Shown here: one piece after another, positions 42,807-50,278 of the stretch | How positions within the stretch are numbered: position 1 is the stretch's first letter | Layout of the letters: each line of letters opens with the position of its first letter | The notes under the pieces: generated by a model | What the model saw: the letters and a program-made list of their open reading frames with translations, nothing else | The model's database searches: none | Told to the model about the DNA's origin: nothing | From: an uncultured Lachnospiraceae bacterium | GTDB lineage: Bacteria > Bacillota > Clostridia > Lachnospirales > Lachnospiraceae | DNA: 64,000 nt | Assembly: GCA_910585205.1 (NCBI GenBank) | Contig: CAJUCC010000047.1 | Coordinates: 1-64,000 of the forward strand | Direction: 5' to 3' | Program-made: the position numbers and the translations under genes

Positions 42807-44519
42807 ATGACATGTGAAGAGAGAGTAAATGCAGCCGATTACAGAGAGGTGCTGCGGGATTATGTGGTCGCGGAACCGGAGGTTTCCAACGACGTATATG
42901 ATTACTGCAGAGTGACGGTCGATTCCAATTTAAATATTGTATACTACAGGCCGGGACCGGGGCCGGCAAATGACATCATGCCGTTTCCCTATTATGAGAT
43001 ACCGAAATGCTATGGCCTGATGCAGCAGGGGGAAGGGGACAACGGACAGGAATTTGATTCACTGGCGCTGTCCGCTTCCGGCATTTTGCAGTTGCAGCAG
43101 CCGCCGTTGTCTCTGACCGGTCAGGGGGTTATTATAGGCTTTATCGATACTGGTATCCGGTATACACAGGATGTATTTCGGGACGGCAGCGGCGATACGA
43201 GAATATTGGCAATATGGGATCAGACCATACCCGACGGCGGCCGCCCGGAAGGTTTTTTGTACGGAACGGAATACGGCAGTGAGCAGATCAATGCGGCTCT
43301 CGCGTCGGAAACGCCCAGAGAGATCGTACCGAGCTGGGATACCGACGGCCATGGGACCGCGATGGCAAGCGTGGCGGCGGGCAGCCTTCTGGACGGGGGA
43401 CGCCGTTTTGCCGGTGCGGCGCCGGATGTCGGTATTGTCGTCGTAAAGCTGCGGGAAGCCAAGCAGTACCTGAGGGATTATTATATTGTGCCGGAGGATG
43501 CGGTGGCGTTCTCGGAAACCGATATTGTGATGGCGGTCAAATATCTGGAAGGATTTGCCATAGCATTACAGCGGCCGGTCATTATCTGCCTTGGCATCGG
43601 TACCAGCTACGGCAGCCATACCGGTTCCTCGCCGCTCGACCGCTATCTGAATGTGGTAGCTTCGCGCAGAAGCAGGGCAATCGTGGTCTGCGGCGGCAAT
43701 GAAGGCGCGTCGGGACATCATTTTCAGGGACGGGCGGGCATCGACCCGCAGACTGTGGAAATGCGGGTGGGAGAAGCGGTGAAAGGATTTCTGGTGGAGA
43801 TGTGGGCCGAAGCGCCGAACCGCTATGAAGTGGCGCTGCGCACGCCGGGCGGTGAGACGATCAACCGCATTATGGTAAGAGGCAGGCGGACGGAGGTCTT
43901 TACATTTGTATTTGACCGGACAGAGGTGACGGTGGACAGTTTTATGCTGGAGGGCAGCACCGGCAGAATGCTGCTGGTCTTTCGGTTTGTGGGGCCGACA
44001 CAGGGGGTATGGACGTTTACCGTGGAATCGGAAGTCGCCATTGCGGGCGGAACGTTTCATATGTGGCTGCCGATTACGGAATTTCTGGGGGAGGGCACCT
44101 ATTTTCTGCGCCCCGACCCGGAGATCACGCTGACGGCCCCGTCTATGACAGAAGGGGTAATCACCGTGACGGCTTACAATGATTATGACGGCGGATTCTA
44201 TGAAAAGTCGGGCCGCGGATTTACGGCGGACCGCCGCGTAAAGCCGGAGTTTGCCGCGCCGGGCGTCAATATTTCCACGTCTCTGGGCAAACGGACGGGA
44301 AGCAGCATGGCGGCTGCCATCACGGCGGGGGCAGCGGCGCAGCTGATGCAATGGGCTGTGGTGGAGCGGCATTACGGACTGGCATCGGGGAGGGAACTGA
44401 AGTATTATCTGGCACTGGGAGCGGAGCGGAGCAGTGACGTGCAGTATCCCAGCCGGGAATGGGGGCTGGGAAAGATCAATGTACAGCGAACCTTTCAGGA
44501 GCTGGCCGGACTGTTCTGA
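42807..44519 (+). CDS. S8 subtilisin-like peptidase, Csp-like clostridial type
   Basis: The 570-residue protease has the subtilisin triad Asp114 (GFIDTGI), His182 (DGHGTAMAS) and Ser500 (GSSMAAAI), with a long insertion between His and Ser (about 300-470) holding a beta-rich jelly-roll-like domain. This layout matches the Csp-like S8 peptidases of clostridia, some of which process spore germination hydrolases. There is no signal peptide, and the N-terminal 90 residues form a short prodomain-like segment. All three catalytic residues are intact, so it is probably active. It is followed 28 bases later by the signal-peptidase-II-like gene. Confidence 0.88.
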   Translation: MTCEERVNAADYREVLRDYVVAEPEVSNDVYDYCRVTVDSNLNIVYYRPGPGPANDIMPFPYYEIPKCYGLMQQGEGDNGQEFDSLALSASGILQLQQPPLSLTGQGVIIGFIDTGIRYTQDVFRDGSGDTRILAIWDQTIPDGGRPEGFLYGTEYGSEQINAALASETPREIVPSWDTDGHGTAMASVAAGSLLDGGRRFAGAAPDVGIVVVKLREAKQYLRDYYIVPEDAVAFSETDIVMAVKYLEGFAIALQRPVIICLGIGTSYGSHTGSSPLDRYLNVVASRRSRAIVVCGGNEGASGHHFQGRAGIDPQTVEMRVGEAVKGFLVEMWAEAPNRYEVALRTPGGETINRIMVRGRRTEVFTFVFDRTEVTVDSFMLEGSTGRMLLVFRFVGPTQGVWTFTVESEVAIAGGTFHMWLPITEFLGEGTYFLRPDPEITLTAPSMTEGVITVTAYNDYDGGFYEKSGRGFTADRRVKPEFAAPGVNISTSLGKRTGSSMAAAITAGAAAQLMQWAVVERHYGLASGRELKYYLALGAERSSDVQYPSREWGLGKINVQRTFQELAGLF

Positions 44520-44547
44520 AAAACCGCATGGACAAAGAGGAGAGACG

Positions 44548-45003
44548 ATGATTTACCTGATCTTGGCGGCAGGCATATTTCTGCTGGAGTTACGGATAAA
44601 ACACGTGATTGAGACACGGAGAGAAGAGGGGAAAGAAACGAAGGCCTGCGGCGGTGCGCTGCTGATTCGCAAATACCATAACCGCGGCGCATTTCTGAAC
44701 GCGGGGGAAAAGGCGCAGCCCTTTGTCGCCGTTCTTTCTCTCCTTCTTACGGCCGGTGTGGCCGGTTTTCTGGCCGCGGCGCTGCGGCATCGGGGAAAGG
44801 CCGTGTATAAAACGGGCCTTGCCCTGCTATTGGGAGGCGGATGCAGCAATACCTGTGACAGACTGCACCGGAAATATGTGGTGGACTATTTCAGCTTTGG
44901 CGTCAGATGGAAATGGCTGCGCCGGATTGTATTTAATCTGGCGGATTTTTGTATTTTCGCAGGTATGATACTTACCGTTTGCGGCCGGGAGGACAGAATA
45001 TGA
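44548..45003 (+). CDS. Signal peptidase II-like (LspA family) protein
   Basis: The 151-residue protein has four helices and both LspA catalytic-aspartate motifs: GGCSNTCDRLHRKYVVDYFSF (Asp in NTCDR, usually GNxxDR) and RIVFNLADFCIFAG (FNxAD). LspA cleaves lipoprotein signal peptides in the membrane. The first-helix region is short and the Gly-Asn of the first motif is changed to SN, so it may be a paralogue with a special substrate rather than the main enzyme. ATG 44548 follows AGAGGAGAG. It overlaps the HAD gene by 4 bases (ATGA). Confidence 0.82.
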   Translation: MIYLILAAGIFLLELRIKHVIETRREEGKETKACGGALLIRKYHNRGAFLNAGEKAQPFVAVLSLLLTAGVAGFLAAALRHRGKAVYKTGLALLLGGGCSNTCDRLHRKYVVDYFSFGVRWKWLRRIVFNLADFCIFAGMILTVCGREDRI

Positions 45004-45647
45004 GAACGTGTTTGATTTTTGATGTGGACGGAACGTTATGGGATTCCACTCCCATTGTGGCGGAGGGGTGGAACCGTGCCATAGCAGAGACGGGGTGCAG
45101 CAGTGCGGTGGTCACGCCTGCTGTTTTGCGCCGGGAATTCGGACAGCCTATGGATGTGATCGCGGATCATCTGTTCGGCGATGTGACGGACGAAAAAGCG
45201 CGGCAGGCGCTTCTGGAAAAATGCTGCCTGTATGAGCATCAGCTTCTGGAAGAAAACGAATCGGATCTATCCTATCCGGGCATGCGTGAGACCATGGAAA
45301 AGCTGGCGGCCGACTGCCGTCTTTTTATTGTCAGCAACTGCCAGCGCGGGTATATCGAGCTGGTAACGAAAAAAAACCACATGACTCATTTGATTGCGGA
45401 TTTTGAATGTTTCGGCAATACCGGGACATGCAAGGGAGAAACGATTCGGACTTTGATGGAACGCAACGGCATTTCCTGTGAAGAGGCGGTTTATATCGGG
45501 GACACGGCAGGCGACAGCGAAGCTGCCGCCATGGCCGGAATTCCCTTTATCTTTGCGGCATACGGTTTTGGCCGTGCGGAGGGTGCTGCCGCCAGCATCC
45601 TGACAGTATCCGAACTGGAACGTGTCATAAAAGAAGGGGAAATCTAA
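45000..45647 (+). CDS. HAD-superfamily phosphatase (phosphoglycolate phosphatase-like)
   Basis: The 215-residue HAD hydrolase has motif I FDVDGTLWDS, motif II FIVSNCQRGY, the CKGETI lysine region, and motif IV YIGDTAGDSEAAAMAG, with a helical cap (about 20-85). The likely role is removal of phosphate from a small metabolite such as phosphoglycolate or a sugar phosphate; the substrate cannot be read. It starts within the stop codon of the LspA-like gene and ends the plus-strand run, meeting the small minus-strand gene tail to tail with a 4-base overlap. Confidence 0.88.
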   Translation: MRTCLIFDVDGTLWDSTPIVAEGWNRAIAETGCSSAVVTPAVLRREFGQPMDVIADHLFGDVTDEKARQALLEKCCLYEHQLLEENESDLSYPGMRETMEKLAADCRLFIVSNCQRGYIELVTKKNHMTHLIADFECFGNTGTCKGETIRTLMERNGISCEEAVYIGDTAGDSEAAAMAGIPFIFAAYGFGRAEGAAASILTVSELERVIKEGEI

Positions 45648-45844
45648 CCGCGATGTTTCGCTTCCCCGCCGGGACCCGGCCGGTCCGGCCTTTTGTCGGG
45701 ATGACTGTACCGGGAGCTGTTTTCTGCGTCGTCTGTGGGGTACGTATCCGTCGGGTAATTGTTTGTGGGATAATGATCCGACGGATACGTGTCTGCCGGA
45801 CGCTGCCCGCCGGGCGTTGTGGTAATGCGTTCTTCTTTTTTCAT
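45644..45844 (-). CDS. Small YPT-repeat hypothetical protein
   Basis: A 66-residue frame starts at ATG 45844 (MKKEERITTTPGG) and contains a tandem repeat YPSDHYPTNNYPTDTYPTDD followed by a Ser/Arg/Pro/Gly-rich tail. It has no hydrophobic segment or cysteine, so it is expected to be cytoplasmic and disordered. The ribosome site (AAAGGAAAGG) lies in the right arm of a hairpin. No family is recognised. It follows the carbamate kinase gene on the same strand after 100 bases, and could be non-coding, but repeat regularity and ribosome site favour a gene. Confidence 0.5.
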   Translation of the reverse strand: MKKEERITTTPGGQRPADTYPSDHYPTNNYPTDTYPTDDAENSSRYSHPDKRPDRPGPGGEAKHRG

Positions 45845-45852
45845 TGATATGC

Positions 45853-45903
45853 CACATCCTTTCCTTTGTTTTCTCTGACAGGATGTGCGGAAAACAAAGG
45901 AAA
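45853..45903 (-). promoter_or_regulatory. Crossing inverted repeats over the ribosome site of the YPT-repeat gene
   Basis: TTTCCTTTGTTTTC (45860-45873) pairs perfectly with GAAAACAAAGGAAA (45890-45903). CACATCCT (45853-45860) pairs perfectly with AGGATGTG (45880-45887), whose partner lies outside the first stem. The two stems cross, allowing a pseudoknot or two alternative folds, and one arm covers AAAGGAAA just before the small gene's start. Confidence 0.6.
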
Positions 45904-45944
45904 TATACGGAAGGAGAGCACGTGATGGCAATATTCCGGCAATC

Positions 45945-46880
45945 CTATTTCGTAATCACCGTTCCCGTCTTGCCTTTCACCGCTTCCAGCGCATGGGAAA
46001 TTGATGTTATCAGAACTTTTCCCGCCGGTACTTTATCCAGATATGTGATGGCGGCTTCGATCTTGGGCAGCATACTGCCTTTTCCGAACTGTTCTTCGGC
46101 GATATAAGCCTGTGCCCGGGCGACGGTCATGGAGGGGATGCCTGTTTGCGTTTCTTTTTTGAAATCCACATAAACCTGTTCCACACCCGTGAGGATAATC
46201 AGCAGTTCCGCGTTCAGATCAGCCGCCAGTCTGCCGGCGATGGCGTCTTTTTCGATGACGGCGGAAGCGCCTTTTAATATGTGCTGCTGTTCGATAACCG
46301 GAATACCGCCGCCGCCGCAGGCGATTACGGTCTGTCCCGCTTCCGCAAGGGTGCGGATGGTATCAATCTCCACAATATCATGCGGTTTCGGTGCGGCGAC
46401 GATCCGCCGGAATCCTTTTCCGGGCACTTCCATCACATAGTTGCCCTTTTGCAGCTCGGCATCGGCCTCTCCTCTGGTCATATAGCGGCCGATGATTTTG
46501 TCCGGTTCATAAAATGCCTCGTCATAGGGATCGACTGTCACCATGGTCAGCACAGTGCTGACCGGTGTGGAGATACCCCTGCTCAAAAATTCCGAACGCA
46601 GGGAATTCTGAATGTCGTAACCGACATATCCCTGGCTCATGGCGGAGCATACACACATCGGAACCGGCGTATAGTCGGGATTGACCCGGCGCAGTTCCGT
46701 CATGGCTTTGTGGATCATGCTTACCTGCGGGCCGTTACTGTGTGTTATGGTGAGCTGATACCCGGCCTGTTCCAGATCTGCCAGCGCTTTGGCTGTCTTT
46801 TTTACTGCATCCCACTGTTCGGTGGTGGTATATCCCAGAGCGTCGTGTCCGAGAGAAACCACGGCTTTCCTTTTTTTCAT
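45945..46880 (-). CDS. Carbamate kinase-like protein (ArcC/YqeA type)
   Basis: The 311-residue amino-acid-kinase-fold enzyme should make ATP from carbamoyl phosphate and ADP. Most landmarks are intact: THSNGPQVSMI, SQGYVGYDIQNSL, VAAPKPHDIVE, ACGGGGIPVIE, DLNAELLIILTGV and KGSMLPKIEAAI. However, the N-terminal phosphate-binding motif, usually LGGNAL, reads LGHDALGY here. No argI/arcB, arcA or other carbamoyl-phosphate source is beside it. It resembles the YqeA-like carbamate kinases found outside arginine-deiminase operons, linked to purine or allantoin-type catabolism; that role is inference. Confidence 0.85.
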   Translation of the reverse strand: MKKRKAVVSLGHDALGYTTTEQWDAVKKTAKALADLEQAGYQLTITHSNGPQVSMIHKAMTELRRVNPDYTPVPMCVCSAMSQGYVGYDIQNSLRSEFLSRGISTPVSTVLTMVTVDPYDEAFYEPDKIIGRYMTRGEADAELQKGNYVMEVPGKGFRRIVAAPKPHDIVEIDTIRTLAEAGQTVIACGGGGIPVIEQQHILKGASAVIEKDAIAGRLAADLNAELLIILTGVEQVYVDFKKETQTGIPSMTVARAQAYIAEEQFGKGSMLPKIEAAITYLDKVPAGKVLITSISHALEAVKGKTGTVITK

Positions 46881-47049
46881 TTTCCTGCCCTCTCTGTCTT
46901 TATAAAAACTCCGAAAATGTACGGTCTGTATATGATGTTCAGTATAGCAGAAAATAAATTGTTTGTATATGTGGAATGAAAAAGTTGCAGGATAAACACA
47001 GGGATCCGGCTCGCGGCGGAGGATAACGGGCCGGGAAACAGGAATCTGT
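46881..47049. other. Divergent intergenic region, carbamate kinase / metN
   Basis: About 170 bases lie between the carbamate kinase start and the metN promoter. A minus-strand TATACT (about 46935-46940) may be the kinase -10 box without a clear -35. I looked for the SAM-I, SAM-II and T-box features expected ahead of methionine genes and saw none. Confidence 0.3.
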
Positions 47050-47078
47050 TTGCAGAAATAAAAGAAGTATGGTATGAT
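47050..47078 (+). promoter_or_regulatory. Promoter of the metNIQ operon
   Basis: TTGCAG (47050-47055), 17 bases, TATGAT (47073-47078), 46 bases before metN. The short leader leaves no room for a SAM riboswitch. Confidence 0.65.
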
Positions 47079-47123
47079 TTACGGGTTAGATGCAGGTATC
47101 AATACAGGCAATGGAGAGATGGA

Positions 47124-48134
47124 ATGGAAACGATGATTCAAATCAAAGATGTGACGAAGACGTTTGTCGGACGGGACAATACGGTGGAAGCGTTAAAAGG
47201 AATCAATCTGGACATAGAAAAGGGAAACATCTGCGGTATTATCGGCATGAGCGGCGCGGGAAAGAGTACGCTGGTCCGGTGCCTGAATTTTCTGGAAAAG
47301 CCGACGAGCGGTACGGTACTCATTGAGGGGCAGGATCTGCAGGCGATGAATGATGTGCAGCTTCGCCGCACCCGTACGGAGATCGCTATGATTTTTCAGC
47401 ATTTTAATCTGCTTATGCAGCGCAACGTACGCGACAACATCTGCTTTCCGCTGGAGATTGTGGGTGTCAAGCGCAAAGAGGCGAAAAAACGCGCCGCGGA
47501 GCTTTTGAAAATCGTGGGCCTGTCGGAGAAGGCGAAGGCGTATCCCTCGCAGCTTTCCGGCGGACAGAAACAGCGGGTGGCCATCGCCCGGGCGCTGGCG
47601 AACAACCCGAAGATCCTGCTGTGTGACGAAGCGACAAGCGCGCTTGACCCGACGACGACGAAATCGATACTGGCGCTGTTAAAGGAGATCAATCAACAGT
47701 ATGGCATTACGATTGTCATTATTACGCACGAGATGTCGGTCGTACAGGAGATCTGCAATCAGGTGGCGATTATCGACGACGGGTACCTGGTGGAATCGGG
47801 CAGTGTGGAGGATGTATTTTCCAGACCGCAGACAAAGGCGGCGCAGAAGCTGGTATTTCAGGGCGAGCGCAGAACGGCGGAAATGCGCGGCAAACGCTGT
47901 ATCCGTATTGTATTCCGGGAAAATTCTTCGTTTGAGCCGGTTATCGGCAATATGGTGCTGGCGTGCAGGGAACCGGTCAATATTCTGCTGGCCGATACCA
48001 AAGACATCGGCGGTATCGCACACGGACAGATGGTACTGCAGCTTCCTGAGGACGGCGTGACGGCGGAAAAAATGATTCAATATCTGAAAGAGAGAAATCT
48101 TACGGTGGAGGAGTTGACGGATTATGTGGAGTAG
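47124..48134 (+). CDS. metN: Methionine ABC importer ATPase
   Basis: The 336-residue ATPase powers uptake of D/L-methionine. The nucleotide-binding domain has Walker A GMSGAGKST, signature QLSGGQKQRVAIARAL, Walker B ILLCDEATSALD and the ITHEM switch. A C-terminal NIL domain (about 255-336) is present, the regulatory site that binds methionine and shuts the transporter when the cell is replete. The gene overlaps metI by 11 bases. Confidence 0.95.
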   Translation: METMIQIKDVTKTFVGRDNTVEALKGINLDIEKGNICGIIGMSGAGKSTLVRCLNFLEKPTSGTVLIEGQDLQAMNDVQLRRTRTEIAMIFQHFNLLMQRNVRDNICFPLEIVGVKRKEAKKRAAELLKIVGLSEKAKAYPSQLSGGQKQRVAIARALANNPKILLCDEATSALDPTTTKSILALLKEINQQYGITIVIITHEMSVVQEICNQVAIIDDGYLVESGSVEDVFSRPQTKAAQKLVFQGERRTAEMRGKRCIRIVFRENSSFEPVIGNMVLACREPVNILLADTKDIGGIAHGQMVLQLPEDGVTAEKMIQYLKERNLTVEELTDYVE

Positions 48135-48786
48135 CGAAATGATTATGATGTTAATCGAAAACACGGGCATTACACTGTATATGACGCTGACTTCGACGCT
48201 TATGGCCTATGTGATCGGTCTGCCGATGGGGATTGCGCTTGTGATAACGGCCAGAGACGGTCTGTGGCCCAACGGTATTTTGTTTAAAATACTTGATGTG
48301 ACGGCCAATATTGTCAGAAGCGTGCCGTTTCTGATTTTGCTGATCCTGGTTATTCCGCTGACCCGGCTGATCGCGGGGCGGAGTTACGGAGCGACGGCGA
48401 CGATCGTGCCGCTGACGATTGCGGCGGCGCCGTTTATTGCGCGTCTTGTGGAATCTTCTCTGTTGGAAGTGGACAAGGGTGTGATCGAGGCGGCGCAGAG
48501 TATGGGCGCCAGCCTGTGGACGATTATCTGGAAGGTGCTTCTGGCGGAGGCGAGGACTTCGCTGATTGTCGGCGCGACGATCGCGCTGGGGACAATACTG
48601 GGATATTCCGCTATGGCCGGTGTGGTAGGCGGCGGCGGTCTGGGTGACATTGCCATCCGGTACGGATATTACCGGTATGATTCGGAAATTATGTGGACAA
48701 CGGTTATTCTGCTCGTTCTGCTTGTACAGATTCTGCAGGTGATCGGAACAAGGCTGTCCAAAAAACTGGACAAGCGCAGCAGATAG
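48124..48786 (+). CDS. metI: Methionine ABC importer permease
   Basis: The 220-residue permease has five transmembrane helices and the MetI landmarks NIVRSVPFLILLI and the EAA coupling loop EAAQSMGASLWTIIWKVLLA, followed by ALGTILGYSAMAGVVGGGGLGD. It pairs with MetN and receives methionine from the MetQ lipoprotein. Length is normal. It begins inside metN and precedes metQ by 57 bases. Confidence 0.95.
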   Translation: MWSSEMIMMLIENTGITLYMTLTSTLMAYVIGLPMGIALVITARDGLWPNGILFKILDVTANIVRSVPFLILLILVIPLTRLIAGRSYGATATIVPLTIAAAPFIARLVESSLLEVDKGVIEAAQSMGASLWTIIWKVLLAEARTSLIVGATIALGTILGYSAMAGVVGGGGLGDIAIRYGYYRYDSEIMWTTVILLVLLVQILQVIGTRLSKKLDKRSR

Positions 48787-48842
48787 TGGTTTGCATTCCC
48801 GGTGCGGGATACAGATAAACAGACGGAAAAGAGGAGATTATT

Positions 48843-49664
48843 ATGAAAAAGAGAGTGGTATCGGTAGTAATCACGGCATTGCTGACGGCGGGGCTGCTGG
48901 CAGGATGCGGAAAGAGTGAGGATGCGGCAGGCGGAACCGTTAAGGTGGCGGCCACCAGCGTGCCCCATGCGGAAATTCTGGAGGCGGCGAAGCCGATTCT
49001 GGCGGAAAAAGGCTGGAATCTGGAAGTTACGGTATTCCAGGACTATGTACAGCCCAACGAAGTTGTGGAGGCAGGCGATTTTGACGCAAATTATTTCCAG
49101 CATACCCCCTATCTCGACAGCTTTAACGCGGAAAAAGGAACCCATCTTGTCAATGTGGGAGACATTCACTATGAACCCCTGGGCATTTATCCGGGTACGA
49201 TTTCCAGTCTGGATGCGATCGAAGACGGAGCGGAAGTGGCGATTCCCAACGATACAACAAATGAGGCGAGAGCGCTTCTGCTGTTACAGGACAACGGTCT
49301 GATTACGTTAAAAGAAGGGGCGGGCATTGAGGCTACGGTAAATGATATTGCGGAAAATCCGCATAATCTGAAGTTTAATGAGCTGGAGGCTGCGCAGGTA
49401 TCCCGCGTGCTCTCGGAAGTGGCCTTTGTCGTGCTGAACGGCAATTATGCACTGGAAGCGGGGCTGAATGCGAAAGAGGACGCGCTTGCGATTGAGACAT
49501 CCGATTCCGAGGCGGCCAAAACCTATGTCAATATTATTGTCGTAAAAGAAGGAAACGAAGGCAACGAAGGCGTGAAAGCGCTTGTGGAAGTTCTGAAGTC
49601 CGATGAGATCAAGGAATTTATCAATGACAAGTATCAGGGAAGCGTCGTTCCTTTTGAGGGATGA
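48843..49664 (+). CDS. metQ: Methionine-binding lipoprotein
   Basis: The 273-residue lipoprotein captures methionine outside the membrane. A signal peptide MKKRVVSVVITALLTAGLLAGC ends in the lipobox LLAGC with lipidated Cys22; the mature protein has VKVAATSVPHAEILE, DFDANYFQHTPYLDSF and NDTTNEARALLLLQ, hallmarks of the NlpA/MetQ family. AAAAGAGGAG precedes the ATG. A strong terminator follows, closing the metNIQ operon. Confidence 0.95.
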   Translation: MKKRVVSVVITALLTAGLLAGCGKSEDAAGGTVKVAATSVPHAEILEAAKPILAEKGWNLEVTVFQDYVQPNEVVEAGDFDANYFQHTPYLDSFNAEKGTHLVNVGDIHYEPLGIYPGTISSLDAIEDGAEVAIPNDTTNEARALLLLQDNGLITLKEGAGIEATVNDIAENPHNLKFNELEAAQVSRVLSEVAFVVLNGNYALEAGLNAKEDALAIETSDSEAAKTYVNIIVVKEGNEGNEGVKALVEVLKSDEIKEFINDKYQGSVVPFEG

Positions 49665-49683
49665 TGCAAAGGGAGACACAAGG

Positions 49684-49721
49684 GCGCCTTTCCGGGATAA
49701 AACCCGGAGAGGTGCTTTTTT
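49684..49721 (+). terminator. Rho-independent terminator after metQ
   Basis: GCGCCTTTCCGGG (49684-49696), loop ATAAAA, CCCGGAGAGGTGC (49703-49715) form a 13-bp stem with two G-U pairs, followed by six Ts. Confidence 0.88.
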
Positions 49722-49746
49722 GCCGCGCATTTCACCTGCCCTGCGC

Positions 49747-49775
49747 TTGCAAAATTCATACCAATATAGTATGAT
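49747..49775 (+). promoter_or_regulatory. Promoter and likely operator of the Rrf2-MATE operon
   Basis: TTGCAA (49747-49752), 17 bases, TATGAT (49770-49775). The inverted repeat CATAC-N7-GTATG (49757-49773) spans the spacer and enters the -10 box, a position where a bound Rrf2 protein would block transcription, so autorepression is likely. Confidence 0.7.
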
Positions 49776-49808
49776 TTAGGGGATAATACCGAAACCGGGA
49801 GGAACGAT

Positions 49809-50246
49809 ATGAGGATTTCGACAAAAGGACGCTATGCCGTGCGCGTGATGCTTGATCTTGCGACGAATAATACGGGCGAATATATTAAGGTAAAGGAAAT
49901 TGCGGGCAGGCAGGAGATTTCGGAAAAATATCTGGAACAGATTATCTCTGTTTTGAATAAAGCCGGATATGTCAAAAGTGTCCGCGGCGCGCAAGGCGGC
50001 TACCGGATTGCCCGGGATCCGGCCAGTTATACGGTGGGGATGATTCTGCGCCTGACGGAAGGGAGTCTGAACCCCGTAGCCTGTCTGGACGATGATGTGA
50101 ATGAATGTGAGCGCTGTGATACGTGCGAAACGCTGGAGGTCTGGAAAGAACTGGCAGACGCCATCAATCATATTGTTGACAATGTTACGATCGCGGATCT
50201 GGTGGAACGGCAGCAGGCACGGATCGCAGGTTCCTATATGATATGA
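49809..50246 (+). CDS. Rrf2-family transcriptional regulator with four clustered cysteines
   Basis: The 145-residue regulator has the N-terminal winged helix of the Rrf2 family (MRISTKGRYAVRVMLDLA, then ISEKYLEQIISVLNKAGYVKSVRGAQGGY). In the C-terminal half cysteines occur at about 92, 100, 103 and 106 (CLDDDVNECERCDTC), close to the cysteine loop that holds an Fe-S cluster in IscR, NsrR and RsrR. It may therefore sense oxidative, nitrosative or Fe-S status. It is first in a two-gene operon with a MATE exporter and probably controls it; no isc/suf or cysteine genes adjoin. Confidence 0.9.
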   Translation: MRISTKGRYAVRVMLDLATNNTGEYIKVKEIAGRQEISEKYLEQIISVLNKAGYVKSVRGAQGGYRIARDPASYTVGMILRLTEGSLNPVACLDDDVNECERCDTCETLEVWKELADAINHIVDNVTIADLVERQQARIAGSYMI

Positions 50247-50278
50247 GTTCCGGTCACAGGACAGTGGGGGGGGATAAG

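Noticed and set aside
46881..47123. SAM riboswitch or T-box upstream of metNIQ
   Set aside because: The promoter lies only 46 bases before metN, and no SAM-I core, anti-terminator pair or T-box sequence is visible.
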